NCBI GenBank assembly: GCA_021151805.1 | Contig: JAGKWN010000019.1 | Location: 28,780 to 92,779, forward strand | DNA: 64,000 nt | Reading direction: 5' to 3' | Source: Cytophagaceae bacterium | GTDB taxonomy: Bacteria; Bacteroidota; Bacteroidia; Cytophagales; Cytophagaceae | In this document: piece after piece, positions 34,702-42,675 of the stretch | Position numbering within the stretch: position 1 is the stretch's first letter | Layout of the letters: each line of letters starts with the position of its first letter | Notes under the pieces: generated by a model | What the model saw: the letters and a program-made list of their open reading frames with translations, nothing else | What the model was told of the DNA's origin: nothing | Database searches by the model: none | Program-made: the position numbers and the translations under genes

Positions 34702-36432
34702 TTAAATGGATTGCTTGCGTGGTAAAATTTCAATCATCAGATTTTCCGGGAACAGGGTAAAGGCAAACCGCTCCTTTACTTCAGATGGTCTTACTGCAAG
34801 TTTCAGATCAAAGTTTTTTACAATCATCGAGAGCGCCATTTTCATTTCGTGCAAGGCCAGCGTCTTACCCGGACAAAAGCGCGGCCCTGCGCCAAACGTA
34901 CGAAATACGTCAGTGTTGTGCAGCGGCATGTCTGCACCAGCAAGCCAGCGTTCAGGCATAAAGCGGTCTGCATTGGTAAAATATGCATCGCCGGTTTGCG
35001 CCACTTTACTTTGCATCATCACGGTGGTGCCTTTTTTCAGCAGCAAACCGTTGATACGTTGATCTTCTAAGGACTCCAGAAAAAGCGTTGGTGTGACAGG
35101 TTTGATACGCAACGTTTCCATGGCTACTGCTTCGGTATATTTTAAGTCAGACAAATATTTTGCGTCTTCGATCACCACACCCGGTACTGTATCAGCTTCC
35201 TTGCGCAGTTTTTCATATGCCTCCGGATGTTGGGTCAAATAAAACAATGCCCAGGCAATAGAGTTGGAGGTAGTATCCTCGCCTGCCAACAATAAGATAA
35301 ATACGTTGCCGTATATTTCTTTATCTGAAATTGCCCCGGACTTCTCCTGCTCTGCCAGCAAAGCCTGTAAAAAATTTTGGGGATTTGCTTTTAATTCCGG
35401 ATGTTCGGTAACTTCTTCCCGCGCTTTTTTTATAAACTCCGTAATTGTTTGTTCCAAAGATTTCAGCGAAGCGTCCAGCGCCTTATCTTCTTTCGATTTT
35501 AATATACGCCAGAATGGAACCGGGCTTGTGATGCGTTTATTAATGGCAGGAAAAATCTTTTCCAGGTATTGCTGCAACGGATCATGTTCCTTTTCCAGGG
35601 AATGCGTATCATAACCAAATGCAATCTTTGTTGTAATATCAACGGTGAAGCGCATCAGTTCTTTCTGCACATCTACGACAGCGTTTGCCTCCATCGCCTT
35701 CTGCTCCCAACGTTGCAGCAAGCGGTGTGTCACTTCCTGTATCGTGCCAAAAAAACCATGAACGTTGCGTGCATTCAGCGCTTCTGCGGTAAGCTTGCGG
35801 TGTGTCTTCCACTGTTCGCCTTCCGCATTGAAAACACCGTTAATACCCATCTCAGCCATGATCTCATCGATCTTACCGAAACGACGGAATTTGTCCGGAC
35901 GGTTTTTATATAATTGAATATTGAAATCGGGATCGGTAGACACAACAAACTTCTTCCCCATTAAACTGATCCTGAATAGTGGGCCGCACTCACCGGACCA
36001 TTTTTCCAGCACCGCAGGCTTATTCCCAGCTTTGAATTCTGCTAAATTTCCCATTACCGGTACCCCTTTAGGCTGCGGCAGATCCTGCATTCCACGTGGG
36101 CAAACATTACTGTTTACAGTTACATTCTTTTCTGCAGGAATCTCTACGTATACATCTTCGCCTTCGGTTGTTACCGCATAAGATTTCAGTACCGTATGTG
36201 TTTTTATATCATAGCCGTTCTTACACGCAAACGACCGACGGTGCAGCGGACAAACAATACTATCATTTTCAATAATACCATTCGATAGTTTTGCGCCCTG
36301 GTGCGGACAGATTCCGGTGTAGGCTTTAATCGTATCTTCCGAACGTACAAAAATCAATTCCTGATCTTCAATCTTCTTTTCAAAAATAACTCCTGCCTGA
36401 ATCAACGATTGAGCAGCGACAAAATATTTCAT
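34702..36432 (-). CDS. cytochrome P450 with N-terminal Rieske [2Fe-2S] domain
   Basis: 576 aa from the ATG at 36432 (the frame continues to a TTG at 36456). Residues about 1-100 are a Rieske ferredoxin-like domain with CPH at 42-44 and CPLH at 61-64, the C-x-H ... C-x2-H cluster ligands. Residues about 120-570 are a complete P450: PVMGNLAEF start, WKTHRKL (C-helix), oxygen-binding I-helix LLLAGEDTTSNS, ETLR (ExxR), PERW, and heme loop FGAGPRFCPG with Cys520. There is no membrane anchor. The Rieske unit may deliver electrons to the heme. The substrate is unknown; the upstream operon is MFS/MenA/SDR, separated by about 300 bp of repeats. Confidence 0.93.
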   Translation of the reverse strand: MKYFVAAQSLIQAGVIFEKKIEDQELIFVRSEDTIKAYTGICPHQGAKLSNGIIENDSIVCPLHRRSFACKNGYDIKTHTVLKSYAVTTEGEDVYVEIPAEKNVTVNSNVCPRGMQDLPQPKGVPVMGNLAEFKAGNKPAVLEKWSGECGPLFRISLMGKKFVVSTDPDFNIQLYKNRPDKFRRFGKIDEIMAEMGINGVFNAEGEQWKTHRKLTAEALNARNVHGFFGTIQEVTHRLLQRWEQKAMEANAVVDVQKELMRFTVDITTKIAFGYDTHSLEKEHDPLQQYLEKIFPAINKRITSPVPFWRILKSKEDKALDASLKSLEQTITEFIKKAREEVTEHPELKANPQNFLQALLAEQEKSGAISDKEIYGNVFILLLAGEDTTSNSIAWALFYLTQHPEAYEKLRKEADTVPGVVIEDAKYLSDLKYTEAVAMETLRIKPVTPTLFLESLEDQRINGLLLKKGTTVMMQSKVAQTGDAYFTNADRFMPERWLAGADMPLHNTDVFRTFGAGPRFCPGKTLALHEMKMALSMIVKNFDLKLAVRPSEVKERFAFTLFPENLMIEILPRKQSI

Positions 36433-36561
36433 AAGCTGTATGGTATTGCACTGCAAATAACCATTATTGAGCGAGAAAAAAAAGGTATAAATGTAGAATC
36501 AGAAATGCTGTTCATCTGCGAGAATAAAAAATGAAAAAGCAGTCAAAGACTGCAAAATAAA

Positions 36562-36754
36562 AGTCACTAGACTCGCTTCGCTAAGTCTAGCGCCAGAGAG
36601 AATACTACTTCCTGTTTATTATTCAAACTTCACTTTGAGAGCAATGGGCTGTTGGCTGTTGGCACAACAGCAGGTTGGCGCTTGGTTAGGTTAAAGACGT
36701 AATCGCCAACAGCAGTAGAGAGTCTAGAACCTAATACCTAGAAACTAGAAACTC
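36562..36754. repeat. CTAG-word inverted repeat element A4
   Basis: CTAGACT ... AGTCTAG at 36567-36590 forms a small hairpin, and AGTCTAGAACCTAATACCTAG followed by AAACTAGAAACTC lies at 36720-36754. The words resemble elements at 12711, 28038 and 56123, but the flanking genes are on the same strand and no terminator hairpin lies in the centre. Confidence 0.6.
36647..36713. repeat. GCTGTTGGC-word inverted repeat
   Basis: GCTGTTGGC occurs overlapping twice (36648-36656, 36655-36663) and inverted as GCCAACAGC at 36705-36713; nested inside element A4. Confidence 0.65.
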
Positions 36755-36756
36755 TT

Positions 36757-37497
36757 TTATATCCTTACTCCGCCATCAACCACCAGTTCAGAGCCTGTTA
36801 CATAAGAGGCTTCATCGGTTACTAAAAATGAATAGGCGTTTACAATATCAATGGCTTTGGCAAAACGTCTGACAGGGATTTTCAATCTGAATTGTGCCAG
36901 TTCAGCAGAATCTGCCAGCGGTAAATTATCTTCTTCTATATAACCGGGAATAACCGTATTTACATTGATGCCGCTTTGCCCCAGTTCTCTGGCCCACAAC
37001 TGCGTAATACCTTTTACACCTTCACGTATGCCATCGTAATGCCTGTCGGTTAAGCTATCATGAATACGGAGCGGCAGACAACAGTTGATGATGCTTCCGG
37101 CTTTTTGCTGCTGCATAAACGGAGCAACCACACTGATCGCATTCAGGAATACAGAAAGATTTGCGTCGATGGTTTCGTGCCAGGCTTCTGTAGAAAGATT
37201 AGGAACTTTAGATACCGGTGATAATTTAGGGTTGTTCACCAGTATATCAATCCGGCCATAGTTTTTAATAACATGCACTGCTGCTTTTTCAAAATTATCC
37301 TGCACGCTGAAATCAAAGCTTTCAACTACACAGGATCCTTTGCGCAATTTGCAGGATGCTAAAATACTCTCATCTACTTTTGTATTGATGTCTTCCCACA
37401 AAACAACCCGATAACCTTTGTCGCAGAATTTTTCCGCGGCCGCCTTCGCGATGGAATGTGTGGTACGAACCAGTACAACAACCTTAGATTCTATCAT
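36757..37497 (-). CDS. SDR-fold protein lacking usual catalytic residues
   Basis: 246 aa with the overall short-chain dehydrogenase/reductase fold (RIDILVNNP, INVNTVIPGYI, SYVTGSELVVDGG). Several hallmark residues are changed. The dinucleotide-binding TGxxxGIG is VRTTHSIA (10-17), NNAG is NNPK, the strand with catalytic Ser is IINCCLPL (136-143), and YxxxK reads Y154-D-G-I-R158. Dehydrogenase activity is therefore doubtful; a structural or binding role, or altered chemistry, is possible. It lies 5 bp after menA in the MFS-menA-SDR operon. Confidence 0.82.
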   Translation of the reverse strand: MIESKVVVLVRTTHSIAKAAAEKFCDKGYRVVLWEDINTKVDESILASCKLRKGSCVVESFDFSVQDNFEKAAVHVIKNYGRIDILVNNPKLSPVSKVPNLSTEAWHETIDANLSVFLNAISVVAPFMQQQKAGSIINCCLPLRIHDSLTDRHYDGIREGVKGITQLWARELGQSGINVNTVIPGYIEEDNLPLADSAELAQFRLKIPVRRFAKAIDIVNAYSFLVTDEASYVTGSELVVDGGVRI

Positions 37498-37502
37498 AAT
37501 CT

Positions 37503-38408
37503 TTAAAAATACGAAATTCCAATACCGTAAGTTATAACAAAAAGTAAGGTACTCAAAGCCAATTGTTTCAAATAAGGGTCCAACAAGCGCGGTTCTTTGG
37601 TTTTAAACACCTGCAGGAGGTGTTTTACGAACAGCGGCAAGGTTAGCAGATATAAAAAATTGAATATGGACGTCATATGCAGCACTGCATACACCGTTGC
37701 GGCGATCCATGCCAGGCTGATCAGCGCCAGGTGGTATAATTTTCCTTTTTCTGAACCGATACGCACAGGAATAGACTTTTTACCGACCAATCTGTCAGAA
37801 TCAATATCCCGGAGGTTATTGACATTCAACACGCCTGTAGAAAGCAGTCCGCAGGTGACAGCCGGTAAGATCACATCCATACTGATGCCGCCGGCTTGCA
37901 GAAAATAGGTACCGCATACGGCAACAAAACCAAAGAATATAAATACGGAAATATCTCCTAAACCTGCGTATCCATAAGGCTTGTCGCCGGAAGTATAGGT
38001 TACTGCTGCCGCAATGGCCAGCAGACCAACAATCAGGAAGCCTCCCAGAATGTTAAAACTCAGCAGGCCACGCACCTGATACAGTAAAGTAATGCCTGCA
38101 ACAAGACTTAATACAGAAAACAGCACGATGGCTGTTTTCATTTCACCGATACCTATGGCGCCGCTTTGTACGGCCCGCGCCGGACCAACCCGGTGTGCGC
38201 CATCTGCGCCGTTCATGAAATCTCCGTAGTCGTTCGCGAGATTGGATAAGATCTGCAGGAATAAGGTTGTAAGCACACACCACACAAATACACTTGTATG
38301 GAAAGCCTGGTGCTGGTAGGCCAGAAAACCCGCCATGCCGATACTTGAAAGCGCCAGCGGCAATGTACGCAGGCGAAATGCTTTGATCCAATGAGAAACA
38401 GCTGCCAT
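37503..38408 (-). CDS. menA: 1,4-dihydroxy-2-naphthoate polyprenyltransferase
   Basis: Membrane UbiA-family prenyltransferase attaching the polyprenyl chain in menaquinone synthesis. The Asp-rich motifs are visible: NLANDYGDFMNGADG (first) and NVNNLRDIDSDRLVGKKSIPVRIG (second), with GPARAVQSG characteristic of MenA. About eight to nine helices, 301 aa. It lies between an MFS gene (9 bp upstream) and an SDR gene (5 bp downstream), so transcription is shared. Confidence 0.93.
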   Translation of the reverse strand: MAAVSHWIKAFRLRTLPLALSSIGMAGFLAYQHQAFHTSVFVWCVLTTLFLQILSNLANDYGDFMNGADGAHRVGPARAVQSGAIGIGEMKTAIVLFSVLSLVAGITLLYQVRGLLSFNILGGFLIVGLLAIAAAVTYTSGDKPYGYAGLGDISVFIFFGFVAVCGTYFLQAGGISMDVILPAVTCGLLSTGVLNVNNLRDIDSDRLVGKKSIPVRIGSEKGKLYHLALISLAWIAATVYAVLHMTSIFNFLYLLTLPLFVKHLLQVFKTKEPRLLDPYLKQLALSTLLFVITYGIGISYF

Positions 38409-38417
38409 GTAAATAAT

Positions 38418-39626
38418 CTAGGATACTTCTTTAAGACGAAGAGAGACGATAATACTTAACACCGTGGCGGTACATGCTACCACACCTACCCAACCGAAAT
38501 TATGTAATGCACCTTTGGCATCATTCACAATAATAAACGATGCGATCATAACCGCAACACCGGAAGCCAGCTGCTGGATTGCAGAACTGATACTTAAAAA
38601 GCTGCCGCGGCGCTTCGGCTGTACGCAGGACGTCATCAAGGTCATAGCCGGTACAAAACGTGCACCGAAGCACATAAAGAAAACTACATTAAACATGAGT
38701 ACATACTTTAATGGCAATGGAGGCAGTACAGTTACGCTCGCAATCGGTATGATCGAAACCAGTGCAGCCATCACAAACGTTTTAACTTTACCAAGCTTAT
38801 CCGTTAAACGTCCAATCAGGATACTGCTGACAACCGTTGCAAGACCACCACACAAATACACGTACTTCAATTCTTTCGTACTTAAGCCCACATTATTTAC
38901 CAGGTAATCACTGATAAAAGGAACGACGGAGAAACCGGCAATCATCAATAAGAAGATAAATAACAAGGCTCTCAATACATTCTGGTTCGTCATAAATTCT
39001 TTCAGAATTTCCAGCGGTGGCGTTCTCATGCCTTCTGTTTCCATATGACTCTGAATAGACGGAAATTTCAATAGTAGAGTAATGCCTACGAGTGCGCTTA
39101 AGATGGAAAGCAGCCAGAATGGTGCATGATAATCAAACAAGTCTGCCAATATCAAACCACTTGGAATACCGATAACGGATGCCGCTGAAAATGCTGCCAT
39201 CACCATACCGGTAGCTTTTCCTCTGCGTTGCATAGGAATGACATCACCGATTACCGACATGATCAATACGTTCAATACACCACCAAACAAGCCCGCAAAC
39301 AAACGCGCCAGCATGAAAAATTTATATTGCGGTGCTATGGCACAGAGTATATTGGCAATGATAAAACCAGTATATACAAACAGGATCGCTGTACGTCTGT
39401 CATATTTATCGATCTTAAAAAACGCAATCAGTGCTCCTGCCGCTGCTGCGAATGTGTAGATTGAAACTAAGTAACCAAACTCTTTTGTTGAAATTGACAT
39501 TGCAATCTTTAGTGTAGCACTCAGGGGTGCCATGATTACAAAGTCCATGATGTGTGTAAAATTGATTGCAGCAAGCATGGCAATCAGAAAGCCCTCGCTG
39601 ATCATTGGTTTACTGGTAGACTGCAT
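38418..39626 (-). CDS. MFS transporter
   Basis: 402 aa with about 12 hydrophobic helices, major facilitator superfamily. The N-terminal half has FIMDFVIMAPL-like first helix, the loop DKYDRRTAIL between helices 2 and 3, and MQRRGKATGMVMAAFSAASVIGIPSG in helices 4-5, as in drug:H+ antiporter-1-type proteins. The second repeat contains GRLTDKLGKVK. Substrate unknown. It is the first gene of the operon with menA and the SDR gene. Confidence 0.9.
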   Translation of the reverse strand: MQSTSKPMISEGFLIAMLAAINFTHIMDFVIMAPLSATLKIAMSISTKEFGYLVSIYTFAAAAGALIAFFKIDKYDRRTAILFVYTGFIIANILCAIAPQYKFFMLARLFAGLFGGVLNVLIMSVIGDVIPMQRRGKATGMVMAAFSAASVIGIPSGLILADLFDYHAPFWLLSILSALVGITLLLKFPSIQSHMETEGMRTPPLEILKEFMTNQNVLRALLFIFLLMIAGFSVVPFISDYLVNNVGLSTKELKYVYLCGGLATVVSSILIGRLTDKLGKVKTFVMAALVSIIPIASVTVLPPLPLKYVLMFNVVFFMCFGARFVPAMTLMTSCVQPKRRGSFLSISSAIQQLASGVAVMIASFIIVNDAKGALHNFGWVGVVACTATVLSIIVSLRLKEVS

Positions 39627-39715
39627 TCTGTGTGTTTTTAATCTGACGGTTATTGTTTTTGTATAGGCACAACTTCTAGAGGGGATTTTCTGTGTATGCC
39701 TGGAAGATTGATTGG

Positions 39716-40351
39716 TTATTTACATTCTTTTTGAATCAGTACAAAGCCTTGCCCCTTGCACTGCGGACAATCGCCATCCTGAAAAGTAGTTCCTTTGCAG
39801 ACACTACACAATGTGATTCCTGTACCTTCACATTTATAACATTTCTGGTAGCTATCGCCCATGGCATTTCTGGAGATCACAACTCCTGAACCTGAACATA
39901 CGCTGCAGTATTCCTTACCAACGCCTTTACACTTGGTGCACTTGACTTTTGAATGAGAAGTACCGTGGCATAAACTACACTCTTGTTTTTCCTCGACATA
40001 TCCTTTTTCCATACACTGTGCCTTTGCCAGATAGAAAAAAGAGCTGTCAAAATACTGACCTTTATCGCCACGCAGCTTCATGTACTTTTCAAATCCCTGC
40101 TGTGCCAGTTTATAATTTTTTCTGTAATACTGATTTAAGCCATAGTAGTATGCCGCATCATCCGGAATGGTGCTTTGAAGTTTAAATAGCTCTTTAAACT
40201 CATTATGCGCACCATTATAATCTTTTTTCTCCATTAATTGTTTGGCAGCAGAAAAATGTGCTTCCACCAATGAATCATACTGAAGTTGATGATCATGGGC
40301 AAACAGGCTGCAGGAAATACTGAAAAGAAGAATTAAAATAAACTGCTTCAT
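39716..40351 (-). CDS. secreted protein with DnaJ-type CxxCxGxG zinc-finger repeats
   Basis: 211 aa from the ATG at 40351, which gives signal peptide MKQFILILLFSISCSLFA. The middle is helical and TPR-like (AKQLMEKKDYNGAHNEFKELF, YYYGLNQYYRKNYKLAQQGFEKYM). The C-terminus has about seven CxxC pairs: CSLCHGT, CTKCKGVG, CSVCSGSG, CYKCEGTG, CSVCKGT, CPQCKGQG, the pattern of the DnaJ zinc-binding domain. A zinc-finger chaperone-like domain in an exported protein is unusual. Alone between convergent and same-strand neighbours. Confidence 0.82.
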   Translation of the reverse strand: MKQFILILLFSISCSLFAHDHQLQYDSLVEAHFSAAKQLMEKKDYNGAHNEFKELFKLQSTIPDDAAYYYGLNQYYRKNYKLAQQGFEKYMKLRGDKGQYFDSSFFYLAKAQCMEKGYVEEKQECSLCHGTSHSKVKCTKCKGVGKEYCSVCSGSGVVISRNAMGDSYQKCYKCEGTGITLCSVCKGTTFQDGDCPQCKGQGFVLIQKECK

Positions 40352-40437
40352 GGTATTATACATTCAAGTAAATATAAGAAGTTTAATGTGTAAAAGGTAA
40401 CGCTGAAAGCCTTCAGTACTGTATTACTACTTAAAAT

Positions 40438-41340
40438 TTAAAAATAAAGTTCCTGTGCCAGACGAAAGGTATTGCAGTGGGCCTCAACAATATCAATGAT
40501 GCTTTCAGAATAACCTCCACCCAATGAGATGGTTAGTGGAATTTTATTTTGTTTACACAAGCTTAACACCATTTTATCCCTTGCTTTGCACCCTGAACGG
40601 GACAAAGCGAGCTTGCCTAATTTATCGGTGGCAAGCACATCTACACCCGATTGAAAAAAGATGTGATCAGGCTTTACCGTATCGATCAGCCGCAAAAAAT
40701 TTTCTGCCAGGATCGATAAATAGGCAGCATCTGTTGTACCATCCGGCAGCGCAATATCCAGATCTGAACGTTCTTTGTGTGCAGGATAATTGGATGCTCC
40801 ATGCATACTGAATGTAAAAACAGCCTCATTGTCTTCGGCCATTTTAGCCGTTCCGTTCCCCTGGTGTACATCCAGATCTACCACCAGTACTTGTTTAGCC
40901 AGTTTGTGCACCAACAGATAATCTGCAGCCAGAACAATGTCGTTGTATAAACAAAACCCCTCACCGTGTTCTTTGTAGGCATGGTGAGTTCCGCCTGCAA
41001 TGTTCATTCCTATACCATGTTTCAATGCATGAACAGCTGCATCTATCGTTCCCTGCATGATTACATTTTCCCGGTAAACCAATTCCTTGGTTAAGGCAAA
41101 ACCGGTCTTACGAATCTCCGCAGGTGAAAGCGATAAGGTGTTTAGTTTATGTACATATTCCGCATCGTGTGAACGCAGTAAGTCTTCTGCAGAAATTTCA
41201 GCAGGTGTAAACAGATTTGCTTCCGTGATGGTGCCTTCATACACAAGCTGCTCAGCAATCAGATCATACTTCAGCATGGGAAAGCGATGGCCTTCAGGGA
41301 CCGGGTGATTGTATGCTGGGTGGAAGGCGATGTGTAACAT
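40438..41340 (-). CDS. histone deacetylase-family hydrolase
   Basis: 300 aa, cytoplasmic, arginase/deacetylase fold. Zinc-site residues are visible in VVDLDVHQGNGTA (Asp and His) and FFQSGVDVLATDKLG (Asp); the catalytic region GGTHHAYKEHGEGFCLYND contains the His-His pair. Bacterial relatives include acetoin-utilisation-type AcuC, acetylpolyamine and other deacetylases; the substrate here cannot be told. Start MLHIAFHPAYNHPVPEGHRFP is typical. A CTTTACACTATACAC-word repeat lies upstream. Confidence 0.92.
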   Translation of the reverse strand: MLHIAFHPAYNHPVPEGHRFPMLKYDLIAEQLVYEGTITEANLFTPAEISAEDLLRSHDAEYVHKLNTLSLSPAEIRKTGFALTKELVYRENVIMQGTIDAAVHALKHGIGMNIAGGTHHAYKEHGEGFCLYNDIVLAADYLLVHKLAKQVLVVDLDVHQGNGTAKMAEDNEAVFTFSMHGASNYPAHKERSDLDIALPDGTTDAAYLSILAENFLRLIDTVKPDHIFFQSGVDVLATDKLGKLALSRSGCKARDKMVLSLCKQNKIPLTISLGGGYSESIIDIVEAHCNTFRLAQELYF

Positions 41341-41380
41341 TAGAGAGGTGGATAATTAGCAGATAAGGCTCTAACAAACA

Positions 41381-41477
41381 GGTGCAAAGTTTAGCGTGTA
41401 AAGTGTAATCGTTTCTTAATTATTTATAGCGGATCTCTTTTTGGTGTTTAGACTATACACTTTACACTATACACTAT
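41381..41477. repeat. CTTTACACTATACAC-word inverted repeat
   Basis: The left part (41381-41410) contains GTGTAAAGTGTAA. The right part (41443-41477) contains ACTATACACTTTACACTATA and further copies. The two are approximately inverted. It lies between mltG and the HDAC-like gene. Confidence 0.7.
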
Positions 41478-42562
41478 TTATAAATCTTCTTCTTATCCAA
41501 TCCACTTCTGTATTTTTTGGCATTCTGCAGATGTTCGTCGTAAGTGGTGGCGAAGTTATGGCAGCCGGATTTATCGCCTTTGGCGCAGAAATAATAATAT
41601 TTATGTTCGTCGTATTTTAACACCTCGTCAATAACAAACTCCGGCACAATACAGATCGGTCCCGGCGGCAGTCCTTTACGGCGGTAAGTGTTATAATCTG
41701 ATTCGATGGATATATGTTTATTCGAAACCCGTTTTGAATCCATGCTGTTGTTGGCGAATAAAGCAGTCGGATCCGATTCAAGCTTCATGTTGTTCTGAAG
41801 TCGATTGATGTATACACCTGAAATGGTAGGCATTTCACTGCGCTGTTTGGTTTCTGAATAGACGATGGAACCAAGTATTACAATTTCATCTTCAGTCAGA
41901 TCTAAGCGCTTACATGCAGCCCGGCGCTCATCATTCCAGAGCTGTGTATACTGGCATGCCATGTACTCCAGCACTTCTTTTGGTGTGCTGCTTTTGTATA
42001 CCCTGTACCTCCCCGGTCTGAAGATACAATAAACCGATTCCGTAGTAAAACCACCCAGATCATCTACTTCATCTTCGTCTTTCAGCAGTTCAACAAAATC
42101 ATTTTCATTGATATTAGTCAACTTGCATAACTCTTTAATCGTACGTTTGCGGGAACGGTATTCAGCCAGATCAATCAATTGTGACGCCCGGATTTCAGCA
42201 TCATCAATAAAATCCAGCATCCGGTAATTGCCCCAGCCTTTGCCGATACGATACATTCCCGGGCGCAATGTCTCTACATGCATCATGGATGCCATCCAGC
42301 GGAAAGTCATACCGGATTTGATAATCTTACGTTCTACCAGCGTATCTGACAATTCTTCTATATCAGTACCTCTGCTGATGTATACATAATATGCGGAAGA
42401 ACGAAAAGCTGTATTGGATGCAACGGTAATATACCAACAGATAAAAAGTAATACGAAGCCGGCTAAATAAAACCAAACCTGCATGGGAACAGTAAAACTT
42501 TTGCTCTTTTTAGGAGCAGCTTTTTTCACTTTCGGTTTTGGTATGATTCTTTTTTTAGCCAT
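41474..42562 (-). CDS. mltG: endolytic murein transglycosylase MltG (YceG-like)
   Basis: Inner-membrane lytic transglycosylase that cuts nascent peptidoglycan strands. A basic N-terminus is followed by a membrane helix (about 29-48), a LysM-like subdomain (RGTDIEELSDTLVERKII), and the catalytic domain: LGSIVYSETKQ with the Glu that aligns to E. coli Glu218, then GVYINRL, LESDPTALF and YNTYRRKGLPPGPI ... FCAKGDKSGCHNFATTYDEH. Residues around the Glu differ slightly from consensus (YSE for EKE) but the key Glu is kept. 362 aa. Confidence 0.93.
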   Translation of the reverse strand: MAKKRIIPKPKVKKAAPKKSKSFTVPMQVWFYLAGFVLLFICWYITVASNTAFRSSAYYVYISRGTDIEELSDTLVERKIIKSGMTFRWMASMMHVETLRPGMYRIGKGWGNYRMLDFIDDAEIRASQLIDLAEYRSRKRTIKELCKLTNINENDFVELLKDEDEVDDLGGFTTESVYCIFRPGRYRVYKSSTPKEVLEYMACQYTQLWNDERRAACKRLDLTEDEIVILGSIVYSETKQRSEMPTISGVYINRLQNNMKLESDPTALFANNSMDSKRVSNKHISIESDYNTYRRKGLPPGPICIVPEFVIDEVLKYDEHKYYYFCAKGDKSGCHNFATTYDEHLQNAKKYRSGLDKKKIYK

Positions 42563-42600
42563 TAATAAGTTAAACGAATTTCAGAAGGCAATGTTATTAT

Positions 42601-42675
42601 GCCTAAGGCTTAAGGCTTAAGGCTTAAAGCTGAACGACAAAAGCTTTTCGCATTAGGCGTTCAGCCTTCAGCTTA
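42601..42675. repeat. TTAAGGC-word repeat element B1
   Basis: Four 7-bp tandem units TTAAGGC/TTAAAGC (42601-42632), a small AAAAGCTTTT palindrome, then inverted words GGCGTTCAGCCTTCAGC. It lies between the dehydrogenase gene end and the mltG start. Confidence 0.8.

Larger units (their letters stand above)
36433..36756. other. intergenic region filled with short-word repeats
   Basis: Between the SDR stop and the P450 start. It contains CTAGACT words near both ends and GCTGTTGGC words inside (listed separately). The P450 promoter must be in the left 100 bp; no perfect consensus seen. Confidence 0.5.

Noticed and set aside
41474..42562. Loss of the catalytic Glu in MltG (YSE in place of EKE)
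   Set aside because: Counting back on the E. coli sequence as remembered, the catalytic Glu218 aligns with the retained Glu of YSE, so activity is likely kept.
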